Assembly (NCBI GenBank): GCA_963763085.1 | Contig: CAVXNB010000003.1 | Location: forward strand, 186,001-250,000 | DNA: 64,000 nt | Reading direction: 5' to 3' | Source: CAVXNB01 sp963763085 | GTDB lineage: Bacteria > Actinomycetota > Acidimicrobiia > Acidimicrobiales > Bog-793 | Shown here: in pieces, positions 10,117-19,108 of the stretch | Position numbering within the stretch: position 1 is the first letter of the stretch | How the letters are laid out: every line of letters starts with the position of its first letter | Program-made: the position numbers and the translations under genes | The notes under the pieces: model-generated | The model's database searches: none | Seen by the model: the letters and a program-made list of their open reading frames with translations, nothing else | Told to the model about the DNA's origin: nothing

Positions 10117-11283
10117 TCAGAGACCGAGCTCGCGGAGCACCTCGTCGGTGTGCTCACCGAGTCGGGGTGGCCGCCGCCGATAGGTGACCGGGCTCGCTTC
10201 CAGCCGCATCGGGTCCGCGACCTGCGCGATCTCGTCGCCGGCCCCCCGGTCGCCTACATACGCCACAGGCGACAGCCCGAGTGACCCGGCCAGCGCGAAG
10301 GCTTCTCCGATGTCGTTCACGAGCCCGGCGGGCACGCCGGAGGCTTCGAGCATCGCCACCCACTCGGCCGCCGGCCGCTGGCGCAGCCGGCCTTCGATGA
10401 GCGCGGCGAGCTCGTCCCGATGAGCCACCCGGGCGGAATTCGAGGCGAAACGGTCGTCGGTGGCCAACCACTCGACCCCGAGCGCCCGGGCGAGCGCAGC
10501 AAACTGGCCGTCGTTGCCCACCGCCACCACGAGGTGCCGGTCCGCCGCCGAGAACATCTCGTAGGGCGAGATCGCGGGATGTCGGTTGCCGAGCGCACGG
10601 GGCACCTCGCCGGTCGTGACGAACGTGGACGCCTGGTTCACGAGCCCTGCGAGCAGGCAGGACATGAGGTCGACCTCGACCCGCTGACCGGTACCGGAGG
10701 CCGAGCGAGCGAGCAGAGCCGCCAGGATCGCGTTCGAGGCGAACAACCCGGTGAGGACGTCGACCACGGCCACGCCCACCTTGGTGGGCTCCTCGCCGCC
10801 CTCCGGCCCGGTGATGGACATGAGTCCGCCAACCGCTTGCACGATGAAGTCGTAGCCAAGGCGCGAGGCCCCGCCGCCAACCGTTCCGAAACCGGACACC
10901 GAGCAATACACCAGTCCCGGGTTCACTTCCGACAGTTCCTCGTAGGACATCCCGAGGCGCTCCATCGTCCCAGGCTTGAAGTTCTCGACGAGCACGTCGG
11001 CTCGTTCGGCGAGACGGCGTGCGGCCTGGCGGCCCGCGGGGGTGGCGAGATCGAGGGCAACACTGCGCTTGTTGCGGTTCACGGCCAGGTAATAGGCACT
11101 CTCGTCACCCACGTAAGGCGGACCCCACGAGCGCGTGTCGTCGCCGCCTCCCGGGCGCTCGACCTTGACGACGTCGGCCCCGAGATCTCCGAGGAGCATC
11201 GTCGCGAACGGGCCGGCGAGCACCCGGGAGAAGTCGGCGACCAGGACCCCGTCGAGGGCTGCGGGCGAGCCGGGACGAGCCAT
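10117..11283 (-). CDS. Class III (CaiB/BaiF) CoA transferase
   Basis: Moves CoA between carboxylic acids without a ping-pong mechanism. Starts MARPGSPAALDGV at ATG 11283, giving 388 residues, normal for the family. Seen: DFSRVLAGPFATMLLGDLGADVVKVE (catalytic-domain start; the Asp of the family is in the central NPGLVYCSVSGFG/GYDFIVQA region), NRNKRSVALDL, ADVLVENFKPGTMERLG, and the C-terminal TYRRRPPRLGEHTDEVL. The ATG shares its A with the stop of the preceding thioesterase gene (TGATG), so translation is coupled. A longer frame to 11565 overlaps that gene and is not used. Substrate unknown. Confidence 0.9.
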   Translation of the reverse strand: MARPGSPAALDGVLVADFSRVLAGPFATMLLGDLGADVVKVERPGGGDDTRSWGPPYVGDESAYYLAVNRNKRSVALDLATPAGRQAARRLAERADVLVENFKPGTMERLGMSYEELSEVNPGLVYCSVSGFGTVGGGASRLGYDFIVQAVGGLMSITGPEGGEEPTKVGVAVVDVLTGLFASNAILAALLARSASGTGQRVEVDLMSCLLAGLVNQASTFVTTGEVPRALGNRHPAISPYEMFSAADRHLVVAVGNDGQFAALARALGVEWLATDDRFASNSARVAHRDELAALIEGRLRQRPAAEWVAMLEASGVPAGLVNDIGEAFALAGSLGLSPVAYVGDRGAGDEIAQVADPMRLEASPVTYRRRPPRLGEHTDEVLRELGL

Positions 11284-12079
11284 CAGTACCTCGCCAACTG
11301 TCGGCTCTCGGCGACGAGCCGTCCATCGTCGGCCCAGAGCTCGCCGTTCTCGTCCGCATAGCCGCCGGCGACAAGGCGCGTCTCGAAGCGGGCGAGGTGC
11401 CAGCCGGGCCCGATCCTGTCCCGCCAGTGGACGGTGAGCTCGAGGGTGGGCGCTCCGCTCGGAGGCGCGTGCAGCGTGCGCCCGAACATCGCCGGCGGCC
11501 AACCGTCGAGAAACAGCGGGACGGCGAGCGCGTCCGTCGGCCGCCCGTCGGCAAAGCGCGTCCACCCGCCGGTCGTCGCGTCACCGGGAGTCTCGCGAAG
11601 GAAGAACACGTCCTCCGGTTCGGCGACCCTGCGGTCCAGCCGCCGCCAGAAGGTCGATCCGAGGACGTTGCTCGGCGGCAGGCGTAGGCAGTCGTCCGGG
11701 TCGGGGCCCGGTTCTGGGGCCGGCGGCGCGAAGTCATGGGGTCCGGGCTGGCGGTGACGCCCGAACGTGACGAGGCCAGCCGCCTTGAGGTCGGTCTGCA
11801 CGACGTGGAAGGCGAGCGTGGTGTGGCCCGGCCGATACGGAGCGTCTCGACGAAGACCTCGGCGGGCCCGGGCAGCGCCCGGTCGAGGTAGTGGACCGTC
11901 ATGGAGAGCGGATCGGGTTGCGTGCTCTCGCTCACGGCTGCCCTGAGGCCGAACGCTGCGACATAGCCGCCGTTCAAGCCCGCGCCGATGGTCCAACGAT
12001 CGGTCATCGTCCCCTGGTGATGGCCCTCGCGACGGTCGAGGGCGGTGTCCGCGTCGAACCCGAAAAGTGGCGACGTCAC
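11283..12079 (-). CDS. Double-hotdog acyl-CoA thioesterase family protein, with one frameshift
   Basis: From GTG 12079 the product reads VTSPLFGFDADTAL, then WTIGAGLNGGYVAAFGLRA (hotdog helix) and DPLSMTVHYLDRALPGPAEV up to LRIGRA. It then continues in a second frame from TTLAFHVVQTDLKAAG to WHLARFETRLVAGGYADENGE and stops at 11283. The join is near 11833 in a GGCCCGGCC run; one missing base accounts for it. Summed length is about 265 residues. The order fits a TesB-like two-hotdog thioesterase or acyl-CoA binding protein. GTGA overlap couples its start to the upstream unknown gene, and TGATG couples its stop to the CoA transferase, so the three are one operon. Confidence 0.78.
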
Positions 12080-12651
12080 GCCTTTCCGGCCTGCTCCTGC
12101 GGGACGGCTCGGTTGGCCCGTCGAGGTCCACGCGGGCCTATGGCGGCACGCATGGCGGAGCGCACCACGGCCGGGCGAACCGAGACGAGCTCGACGCGGG
12201 GCTCGGTCCAGGGCAAGGTTGCCTTCTCGCCTGGCCGGAACAGGCGATGGCCGTCTACCCAGACCGGACCGATCTTCGGTAGCACGGCCACCTGGGCACC
12301 TTTCGCAACGGCACCGATGGAGGGCGGAGTCTCGTCGCGCCGTTGCTCGTAACGCTGCACCCGCCGGCTCGCTCCGAGAATCGAAGTGGAGATGGTCGGA
12401 CCACCCCCCGGCTTCGGCCTCGGTCCGGGTCCGCCGAGGTACTCCTGCAACGACTGCAGCGCCGGCAGCGCAACGAATACGCAATTGCCCAGTTCGGCCT
12501 CGATCAACTGCAGGTCGCCGAGACTCAGGTCGCCTGCTCCGACCCTCTCGAACGAGCCGGGCCCCGCCAGAAACCAAGCTCCGCCCCCGTTCACCCGGAG
12601 CCGCCGAGGAAGCTTGCGACCGTCGACGATGCCAGCAGGGAGAGACTGCAC
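12076..12651 (-). CDS. Hypothetical protein, first gene of CoA-transferase operon
   Basis: About 191 residues if started at GTG 12651 (an in-frame ATG at 12726 would add 25 residues). I do not recognise a family. Visible: a region AGPGSFERVGAGDLSLGDLQ, a hydrophobic LGNCVFVALPALQSLQEYLG, a proline/glycine-rich linker and an Arg-rich tail. No signal peptide. The stop overlaps the thioesterase GTG by the GTGA arrangement, good evidence that it is translated. The start is uncertain because a GGGAGG lies too close to 12651 to serve it. Confidence 0.5.
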   Translation of the reverse strand: MQSLPAGIVDGRKLPRRLRVNGGGAWFLAGPGSFERVGAGDLSLGDLQLIEAELGNCVFVALPALQSLQEYLGGPGPRPKPGGGPTISTSILGASRRVQRYEQRRDETPPSIGAVAKGAQVAVLPKIGPVWVDGHRLFRPGEKATLPWTEPRVELVSVRPAVVRSAMRAAIGPRGPRRANRAVPQEQAGKA

Positions 12652-12784
12652 CCTCCCATGATTGCAGTGGCCGCCACCGCGCGATGCCGCGCGCAATCCG
12701 GGGGGCATCCAACACCGCCCCGACAACCTCGGGTACCTTCGAAGTGGTGAGCCGATCCCTTAGCGACCCACTGACGAGCGAGCC

Positions 12785-13972
12785 ATGAGCCAGCGTCCCC
12801 CCGGGCACAGCCGGTCCTCTGCAAAAGGGGGCATCGGAGCGAACTTTCAACGCTGGCTCAACGGCCTGGGTCGCAATCAACGCATCGGTCTCGTCGCCGG
12901 CGTCATCGCCGTCGTCGCGATCATCGGCGTCGTGCTCGCGGCTGTCCTTTCGGGGGGCCCCGCCAAGGCGGCCGACCATCACTCGACCACGTCGACCGGC
13001 AACAGCAGCACGTCCACGACGACCAAGGCGCCGCCGGCGGTGAAGAAGACCGTCTGCCCGCTCACAGGTCTGCGAGCTCCGGGCGGCAAGGTGCCCCGGA
13101 GGCCTGCGCTCGCGGTCAAGATCGGCAACGATCCCGGGTCGCGGCCTCAGAGCGGACTCGACGAGGCCGACATCGTCTACGAGGAGCAGGCCGAGGGCGG
13201 GATCACCCGCTACATGGTCGTGTTCCAGTGCCGGGGTGCGCCGCTGGTCGGACCGACCCGCTCCGTGCGTTGGGACGACTGGAACATCCTCGAGCAGTAC
13301 AAGCACGCCATACTCGCCTACAGCGGTGGCATCCAGCCCTGGACGACCGAGGCTGCGTCCCTCCCCTGGATCTACAACGCCGACGGCAGCCTCTACCCTT
13401 ATGCCAACGCCTTCTATCGCTACAACTCCACGACGCCACCGGCGAACCAGGGCGCACCGTACAACTACTACACCTCAACCGCCGCGCTGTGGAAGCTGTA
13501 CTCCAAGGTCAAGACGCCGCCGCCGACGCTCTTCCAGTTCTCCACGAGAATTCCGGCGGGCTCCACCCGGCTGGCCTCCGCCGAGATCAACTTCTCGTCT
13601 GCCGCTGACGTCGTCTGGAAGTGGGACGCCGCCAACCGCCAATGGCTGCGCTTCTACGGCACCACGCCGGACACCGATCCCGGCGGCCACCAGTTCCACA
13701 CGACGAACGTCGTCATCCAGATCACGAAGTGGCGCTTCGGACCCTACAACGAGAGCTACGGGACGAGCCCCGACGTGGAGAGCATCACCACCGGGACAGG
13801 CGTCGTCTACGTGCTGCGCGGCGGCCACATCGAAAAGGGCGTCTGGACCCGCCCCGGCTTACACGACATAACGAGGTTCACGTTCCCGAACGGGAAGCCG
13901 ATGACCCTGCAACCGGGCCAGACCTGGTACGAGGTCGTCCCCACCGGCAAGTCGCTCACGTTCACGAAGTGA
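12785..13972 (+). CDS. DUF3048 domain membrane-anchored/exported protein
   Basis: A 395-residue protein with a cytosolic start, one hydrophobic segment at about residues 36-58 (IGLVAGVIAVVAIIGVVLAA), a Ser/Thr-rich linker (residues ~63-82), and a large extracytoplasmic domain. CPLTGL, RRPALAVKIGNDP, RPQSGLDEADIVYEEQAEGGITR and VGPTRSVRW are the hallmark blocks of DUF3048 (Bacillus YerB-type) proteins, whose function is unknown. The start ATG 12785 lies 133 bases from the divergent operon's first gene. Its stop is followed by a nested dyad, see 14050-14107. Confidence 0.88.
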   Translation: MSQRPPGHSRSSAKGGIGANFQRWLNGLGRNQRIGLVAGVIAVVAIIGVVLAAVLSGGPAKAADHHSTTSTGNSSTSTTTKAPPAVKKTVCPLTGLRAPGGKVPRRPALAVKIGNDPGSRPQSGLDEADIVYEEQAEGGITRYMVVFQCRGAPLVGPTRSVRWDDWNILEQYKHAILAYSGGIQPWTTEAASLPWIYNADGSLYPYANAFYRYNSTTPPANQGAPYNYYTSTAALWKLYSKVKTPPPTLFQFSTRIPAGSTRLASAEINFSSAADVVWKWDAANRQWLRFYGTTPDTDPGGHQFHTTNVVIQITKWRFGPYNESYGTSPDVESITTGTGVVYVLRGGHIEKGVWTRPGLHDITRFTFPNGKPMTLQPGQTWYEVVPTGKSLTFTK

Positions 13973-14049
13973 GCGTTGGTGGGAGCGTGGCGCCGGCGGC
14001 GAGGGCTTCGTTTCTCATAGTGGGGGCGCGGGTAGGTCAAAATATTCTT

Positions 14050-14107
14050 CAAACTTGCTTCTGAAACAGATTGCGACTGGTCGCAATCTCGATCGGAGGC
14101 AAGTTTG
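14050..14107. terminator. Nested inverted repeat between convergent genes
   Basis: Outer arms CAAACTTGC (14050-14058) and GCAAGTTTG (14099-14107) are perfect complements; inside them AGATTGCGAC (14068-14077) and GTCGCAATCT (14080-14089) form a second perfect 10-bp stem with a two-base centre. The stretch is AT-richer than its surroundings and lies between the stops of the DUF3048 gene (13972) and the aldehyde dehydrogenase gene (14172). A two-way transcription terminator is the simplest reading, although there is no clean T-run and the two-base centre would open to a four-base or larger loop. Confidence 0.5.
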
Positions 14108-14171
14108 CAATGGAATTCAAACATGCCGCCGGGCCCCGCCGCCGCCGCAGCAGCCGACCCGGCGCCCGCCC

Positions 14172-15599
14172 TCACTCCTCGATATTGGACATCACGTGCT
14201 TGATGCGCGTGTAGTCCTCGAACCCGTACATCGAGAGGTCCTTGCCGTAGCCGGAGTGCTTGAAGCCGCCATGGGGCATCTCGGCGACGATCGGGATGTG
14301 CGTGTTGATCCACACGCAACCAAAGTCGAGGCGCTTGGCCATGCGCATCGCCCGGCCATGGTCTCGGGTCCAGACCGATGAGGCAAGGCCGTACTCGACG
14401 CCGTTCGCCCAAGTGAGCGCCTGCTCCTCATCCGAGAAACGCTGCACCGTGATGACCGGGCCGAACACCTCGTGCTGGATCATCTCGTCTTCCTGCTGCA
14501 GGTCCGTCACGACCGTCGGCTCGAACAGGAAGCCGCGGTCGCCAGTCTTGTGACCGCCCTGAAGGACCCGGGCGTGATCGGGGACGCGCTCGAGCATCCC
14601 GTTGACCCGCTCGAGCTGCACGGAATTGTTGAGCGGGCCGAAGTCGGCGTCCTTGACGTCGGTCCCTGCGGTCTTCGTGTTGCGAGCCTGCTCGGCAAGG
14701 GCCTCGGCGAAGTCCGATGCGATCGACGGTCCGGCGAGCACCCTCGTCGCCGCCGTGCAGTCCTGGCCGGCGTTGAAGTAGGCGGCCCCAGCGATCCCGG
14801 GTGCCGCCTTCTCGAGGTCGGCGTCGTCGAAGACGACGACAGGCGCCTTGCCGCCGAGCTCGAGGTGTACCCGCTTCAGATCGGCCGAGGCGGCGGCTGC
14901 AACCTCCATGCCGGCCCGGACGCTGCCCGTGATCGACACCATGGCCGGCGTGGGATGAGTGACGAGGGCCCGGCCCGTGTCGCGGTCCCCGCAGATCACA
15001 TTGAAGACGCCCGGCGGCAGGTGCTCGGCCATGATCTCGGCCATCAGCAACGTGGACACAGGCGTCGTGTCGGAGGGCTTGAGGACGAGGCTGTTCCCCG
15101 CCGCGATGGCCGGCGCCCACTTCCACACGGCCATCATGAGCGGGTAGTTCCACGGCGTCACCGCCCCGCAGACTCCGACCGGCTCGCGACGGATCATCGA
15201 GGTGTGGCCCGCCAGGTACTCGCCGGCCGAAAGGCCCTGGAGGAGCCTCGCCGCCCCGGCAAAGAAACGAATCTGGTCCACCATGGGCGGGATCTCCTCG
15301 CTCATTGTGAGCGCGAAGGGCTTGCCCGTGTTCTCGGACTCGGCCTTCACCAGGTCCTCGGCTCTGGCCTCGAGGGCATCGGCGATGCGGATCAGAGCGA
15401 GGCTGCGCTCAGAGGGCGTCGTCTCGCCCCACGACTTGAACGCCTTCGACGCGGCTGCGAACGCTCTGTCGACGTCTTCTGCCCGGGATAGCGGCGCCCT
15501 GGCGAACTCTTCGCCCGTGCTGGGATTGACGAGGGAAGTGGTTTCGCCGGAGGCGGTGTCGGCATACTCGCCGTTGACAAAGTTCCGAAGGGTTCGCAT
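14172..15599 (-). CDS. Aldehyde dehydrogenase, gamma-aminobutyraldehyde dehydrogenase-like
   Basis: A 475-residue NAD(P)-dependent aldehyde dehydrogenase, expected to oxidise aminoaldehydes such as 4-aminobutanal to GABA. Seen: TPWNYPLMMAVWKWAPA (Rossmann entrance with the oxyanion Asn), SITGSVRAG nucleotide loop, catalytic Glu in HLELGGKAP (~246), nucleophile Cys in NAGQDCTAATR (~280), and FGPVITVQRF near the C-terminus. WINTHIPIVAEMPHGGFKHSGYGKDLSMYG is typical of the PatD/aminobutyraldehyde clade. It is divergent from the FAD oxidoreductase (91 bases between starts), which would supply the aldehyde. Confidence 0.9.
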   Translation of the reverse strand: MRTLRNFVNGEYADTASGETTSLVNPSTGEEFARAPLSRAEDVDRAFAAASKAFKSWGETTPSERSLALIRIADALEARAEDLVKAESENTGKPFALTMSEEIPPMVDQIRFFAGAARLLQGLSAGEYLAGHTSMIRREPVGVCGAVTPWNYPLMMAVWKWAPAIAAGNSLVLKPSDTTPVSTLLMAEIMAEHLPPGVFNVICGDRDTGRALVTHPTPAMVSITGSVRAGMEVAAAASADLKRVHLELGGKAPVVVFDDADLEKAAPGIAGAAYFNAGQDCTAATRVLAGPSIASDFAEALAEQARNTKTAGTDVKDADFGPLNNSVQLERVNGMLERVPDHARVLQGGHKTGDRGFLFEPTVVTDLQQEDEMIQHEVFGPVITVQRFSDEEQALTWANGVEYGLASSVWTRDHGRAMRMAKRLDFGCVWINTHIPIVAEMPHGGFKHSGYGKDLSMYGFEDYTRIKHVMSNIEE

Positions 15600-15690
15600 C
15601 GGCCGATCCTCTCAGATGGCCGAGAGCGCGACAACCGGTCCTCGAGCGGCCACGAGAAGCTCGAGAACCTCCTCCGGTAGCGTGCGAATC

Positions 15691-17070
15691 GTGAAATCCG
15701 ACTACCGGGAACTCTCGTACTGGTTCGACTCCCTTCCCGAGCCGGTGCGCCGGCGCCCGGGTCTCGACACCGATCTCGAGGTCGACGTCGCCATCGTTGG
15801 CGCCGGCTACACCGGGCTTTGGACCGCCTACTACCTCGCGAAGTCCGACCCCTCGCTCCGCGTGGTCGTGCTCGAGCGGGAAACCGCCGGCTTCGGCGCC
15901 TCCGGCAGAAACGGCGGTTGGTGCTCAGCCATGTTCGCGGCCTCTCCCGCCAAGATCGTCCGCACCTATGGCAGGGCGGCCGAGGAGGCCCTACGAAAAG
16001 CGCTCGAACGAACGGTCGACGAGGTTGGCGCGGTGGCGGCCGAAGAAGGCATCGACTGCCAGTATCGAAAGGGCGGCACCGTGATGCTCGCCCGCAACGC
16101 CGCGCAATTGCAACGGGCTCGCGAGGAGGTGGAAGAGGCCCGCTCGCTCGGCGTTGGCGAGGCTGACCTGAGGTTGCTGAGCCCGTCCGAGGCGCGAGAG
16201 CTCGTGGGAGCGACCCAGATCCTCGGCGCGACCTACACGCCGCATTGCGCCTCGATCCACCCAGCTCGGCTCGTGCGGGGACTCGCCGAGGTCGTCGAAG
16301 GCCTCGGAGTCCGGATCTTCGAGGGCACGGCCGCCTTGGAGATCGGACCGGGGCACGTGCGGACGGCGAGCGGCTCGGTGCGCGCCGAGGCCGTCGTGAG
16401 GGCGACGGAGGGCTTCAGCCCCCAGCTCCGGGGAGCCCACCGGGACGTGATCCCCTTCTACTCGCTCATGATCGCCACCGAGCCCATCGCCGAGGACGTG
16501 CTCGAGGAAATCGGTCTGAGGCGGGGCGAGACCTTCAACGACCTCAGACATCTCGTCATATACGGGCAGCGGACCCACGACGGTCGCATCGCGTTCGGCG
16601 GGAGGGGTGCTCCGTATCACTACGGCTCGCGCATCGAGCCGAGCTTCGACCGCGACCGCCGGATGCACACGCTCATCCGCGAGACGCTCGTGGAGCTCTT
16701 CCCGGCCTTGGCTGGGACCACGATCACCCACCGATGGGGCGGCCCGCTCGGCATCGCCCGCGATTGGCACCCCTCCGTCGGGTTCGACCGCGCGACGGGC
16801 ATCGGCTGGGCGGGCGGCTATGTCGGCGACGGCGTCGCGGTGACGAACCTCGCCGGCCGGACGCTTGCCGCGCTCGTCACGGGCAAGGAGAACGAGTGCA
16901 CCGGTCTGTGCTGGGTCGACCACCGGTCGCCCCCCTGGGAGCCCGAGCCGCTTCGATGGATCGGGGTCAACGCCGGCCTGCAATTGATGGCCACGGCCGA
17001 TCGAGCCGAGCGCCGCTCAGGCCGGCCCTCGCGCCTCGCGAACGCAATGGGCCGCCTCGTCGGCGGTTAG
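15691..17070 (+). CDS. FAD-dependent amine oxidoreductase, PuuB/DAO family
   Basis: A 459-residue flavoprotein from GTG 15691; the much longer open frame to 15202 overlaps the divergent gene. Order: SYWFDSLPEPVRRRPGL, dinucleotide fold VDVAIVGAGYTGLWTAYYL, ASGRNGGWCS, HCASIHPARLVRGLA, and the C-terminal WAGGYVGDGVAVTNLAGRTL FAD motif. This arrangement is that of gamma-glutamylputrescine oxidase and related glycine-oxidase-fold enzymes (YurR/OrdL). With the adjacent aminobutyraldehyde dehydrogenase and two aminotransferases, oxidation of putrescine or an acylated amine is likely. No glutamate-putrescine ligase is present, so the glutamyl route is not shown. It ends 7 bases from the convergent gabT-like gene. 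Confidence 0.85.
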   Translation: MKSDYRELSYWFDSLPEPVRRRPGLDTDLEVDVAIVGAGYTGLWTAYYLAKSDPSLRVVVLERETAGFGASGRNGGWCSAMFAASPAKIVRTYGRAAEEALRKALERTVDEVGAVAAEEGIDCQYRKGGTVMLARNAAQLQRAREEVEEARSLGVGEADLRLLSPSEARELVGATQILGATYTPHCASIHPARLVRGLAEVVEGLGVRIFEGTAALEIGPGHVRTASGSVRAEAVVRATEGFSPQLRGAHRDVIPFYSLMIATEPIAEDVLEEIGLRRGETFNDLRHLVIYGQRTHDGRIAFGGRGAPYHYGSRIEPSFDRDRRMHTLIRETLVELFPALAGTTITHRWGGPLGIARDWHPSVGFDRATGIGWAGGYVGDGVAVTNLAGRTLAALVTGKENECTGLCWVDHRSPPWEPEPLRWIGVNAGLQLMATADRAERRSGRPSRLANAMGRLVGG

Positions 17071-17077
17071 GGCCGGT

Positions 17078-18427
17078 TCAGAGCGCCCGCACCGCCTTCT
17101 CGAGGACCGAGAGACCGTCGTTCAAGAGGTCGTCGGAGATCACGAGCGGCGGGACGATGCGGACCACGTTGTCGTAGGTGCCCGCCTTCAACAAGATGAC
17201 ACCCTCCGCGTGGCAGGCGGAGAGCACCCTCGCCGTCGCCGCCGGGTCGGGCTCTTTCGTGACCCGGTCGGTCACGAATTCGAGGGCAGCCATCGCTCCG
17301 ATGATGCGGACGTCGCCGACCGCCGGCACTTGTTCCGCCAGGTTCCCGAAACGGGCCCCGAACATCTCACCGATCTCCTGAGACCGGCCGACGAGGTCGC
17401 GCGACTCGATCTCCGAAAGTGCCCCGAGCGCAGCGGCGCAACACACCGGGTTGCCCCCGAAGGTCGTCCCGAGGCCCCCGGGATGGATCGCGTCCATGAT
17501 GTCGGCCCGGCCGGTCACACCGCCGATCGGAAGTCCGCCGCCGAGGCCCTTGGCCGTTGTGATGAGGTCCGGGACCAGCCCGAAATGCTCGGAGGAGAAC
17601 AGCTTGCCTGTCCTCGCCATGCCGGCTTGCACCTCGTCGGCGATGAAGACGATCCCGTGCTGCTTGCAGTAGTCCGCCAGGCGCGGCAGGAAACCATCCC
17701 CGGGGATGATCACGCCGCCTTCACCCTGCACCGGCTCGACGAGGAGGCAGGCGATGCGGTTGCCGCCGATCTGCTTGTCCATCGAGGCGATCGCCAGATC
17801 GGCGCAGGCCTCGCCGCACCGCTCGGGCGGTGCTCCGGCGGCGCAGCGGTAGGGATAGCTGAACGGCATCCGGTAGATCTCGGGAGCAAAGGGACCGAAG
17901 CCCGACTTGTACGGCATCGCCTTTGCGGTCAGCGACATGGTGAGCAGGGTCCGGCCGTGGAAGGCGTGGTCGAACGCGACCACGGCCTGGCGGCCGGTGA
18001 ACGACCGGGCGATCTTCACGGCGTTCTCGATGGCTTCGGCGCCTGAGTTGACGAAGAAGCTGCGTTTCTCGGCGGGGCCGGGAGCAAGGGTGTTGAGTCT
18101 CTCCGCCAGCTCGACGTAGGCCTCGAAGCCCGTCACCTGGAAGCAGGTGTGAGTGAAACGCTGCACCTGCTCGGTCACGGCTTCGACGACCAGAGGCGCG
18201 CTCGACCCGACGTTCAGCACGGCGATGCCGGCGCCGAGGTCGATGAAGGAATTGCCGTCGACGTCGACGACGATGCCGCCGGAGGCGCGCTCGGCGAAGA
18301 TCGGCATCGTGGCACCGACACCTGCCGGCACCGACGCCTTCCTGCGGGCGGCCAGCTCCAGCGAGCGAGGACCGGGGATAGCGGTCCGGATCTCCCGCGC
18401 CTGTGTGACCTCGACGGACTCCACCAC
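17078..18427 (-). CDS. gabT: 4-aminobutyrate aminotransferase (class III)
   Basis: About 449 residues from GTG 18427, chosen because AGGTGG lies six bases upstream; an in-frame ATG at 18472 gives only an Arg-rich extra start. PLP class III marks: FFVNSGAEAIENAVKIAR, FDHAFHGRTLLTMSLT, LVEPVQGEGGVI, IADEVQAGMARTG and the Schiff-base lysine in TTAKGLGGGLPIGGV. The CAAGAPPERCGEAC stretch in the middle matches actinobacterial GabT enzymes. Transfers the GABA amino group to 2-oxoglutarate, giving succinate semialdehyde and completing the putrescine to succinate route suggested by the neighbours. Divergent from the Lrp-type regulator, which probably controls both. Confidence 0.9.
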   Translation of the reverse strand: MVESVEVTQAREIRTAIPGPRSLELAARRKASVPAGVGATMPIFAERASGGIVVDVDGNSFIDLGAGIAVLNVGSSAPLVVEAVTEQVQRFTHTCFQVTGFEAYVELAERLNTLAPGPAEKRSFFVNSGAEAIENAVKIARSFTGRQAVVAFDHAFHGRTLLTMSLTAKAMPYKSGFGPFAPEIYRMPFSYPYRCAAGAPPERCGEACADLAIASMDKQIGGNRIACLLVEPVQGEGGVIIPGDGFLPRLADYCKQHGIVFIADEVQAGMARTGKLFSSEHFGLVPDLITTAKGLGGGLPIGGVTGRADIMDAIHPGGLGTTFGGNPVCCAAALGALSEIESRDLVGRSQEIGEMFGARFGNLAEQVPAVGDVRIIGAMAALEFVTDRVTKEPDPAATARVLSACHAEGVILLKAGTYDNVVRIVPPLVISDDLLNDGLSVLEKAVRAL

Positions 18428-18520
18428 GATCAACCACCTGCCCTTCGAGCGAGCGCACCGCAGAGGCGGCATCGTTCGCGCTGATTCGGTCGTCTCGGAG
18501 CTTACTCACGACGGATTCCA

Positions 18521-18549
18521 TTGACAATGCCCACCTCGACTGTGAGAAT
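18521..18549 (+). promoter_or_regulatory. Promoter of the Lrp/AsnC-type regulator gene
   Basis: TTGACA at 18521-18526, a 17-base spacer, then GAGAAT at 18544-18549, followed by a leader of about 50 bases to ATG 18605. The -35 is perfect, the -10 matches TATAAT at four of six positions, and spacing is ideal, making this the clearest sigma-70-type promoter in the window. Confidence 0.6.
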
Positions 18550-18565
18550 GTGCGCGCTTCGCACA
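18549..18565. promoter_or_regulatory. Candidate regulator operator overlapping the start region
   Basis: TGTGCG (18549-18554), five bases, CGCACA (18560-18565): a perfect 6-bp dyad immediately downstream of the -10 element. Placed to block transcription of the downstream Lrp/AsnC gene, which suggests autoregulation. Inferred from symmetry and position only. Confidence 0.4.
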
Positions 18566-18604
18566 CGGGCGTCGGTGGAGCCAGGAAAGGGGTCGGGCAG
18601 GGCG

Positions 18605-19108
18605 ATGACCAGCTCCGAGAGCGCTTTGCGACCCGGCCGGCGCGCCCTGCCGTCGAGGGTGACCGCGCTCGACGACGTCTCGAAGCAGCTGGTGGAAGAG
18701 CTTCAAAGGGACGGGCGCCGCTCGTATGCGGCCCTCGCCGAGACGGTCGGGCTGTCCGAGGCTGCGGTGCGCCAGCGGGTACGGCGCCTTCTCGACGACA
18801 ACGTGATGCAGATCGTGGCGGTCACCGACCCGCACACGGTCGGCTTCACCCGCCAGGCGCTCGTCGGCATCCGGGCCGACGGCGATCTGCGGGACATCGC
18901 GGACAAGCTCGCGGGACTCCCCGAGCTCGAGTACGTCGTCGTCTGTGCGGGCTCGTTCGACATCCTGGTCGAGCTGGTCTGCGAAGATGACGAGCATTTA
19001 CTTCGAGTCCTCGACGACTCCGTCAGGAGCATCGAGGGCGTAAGGGAGGCGGAGACCTTCGTCTACCTCCGCCTCGTCAAGCAGACCTACGCATGGGGGA
19101 CCCGATGA
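18605..19108 (+). CDS. Lrp/AsnC family transcriptional regulator
   Basis: About 167 residues from ATG 18605. N-terminal helix-turn-helix: LDDVSKQLVEELQRDGRRSYAALAETVGLSEAAVRQRVRRL pattern at residues ~22-62, then the RAM/ligand domain with VGIRADGDLRDIADKLAGLPELEYVVVCAGSFDILVEL. Its stop overlaps the ATG of the next aminotransferase (ATGA), so both are one transcript, and it is divergent from gabT. An amino acid or polyamine-responsive switch of this block is likely. The frame extends to 18521 but that ATG lies before the promoter's -10. Confidence 0.88.
   Translation: MTSSESALRPGRRALPSRVTALDDVSKQLVEELQRDGRRSYAALAETVGLSEAAVRQRVRRLLDDNVMQIVAVTDPHTVGFTRQALVGIRADGDLRDIADKLAGLPELEYVVVCAGSFDILVELVCEDDEHLLRVLDDSVRSIEGVREAETFVYLRLVKQTYAWGTR

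Noticed and set aside
11105..13306. 733-residue minus-strand frame across several genes
   Set aside because: Spans the DUF3048 gene on the other strand and three frames of the coupled operon; only the part around 11840-12079 is real, as the thioesterase N-terminus.
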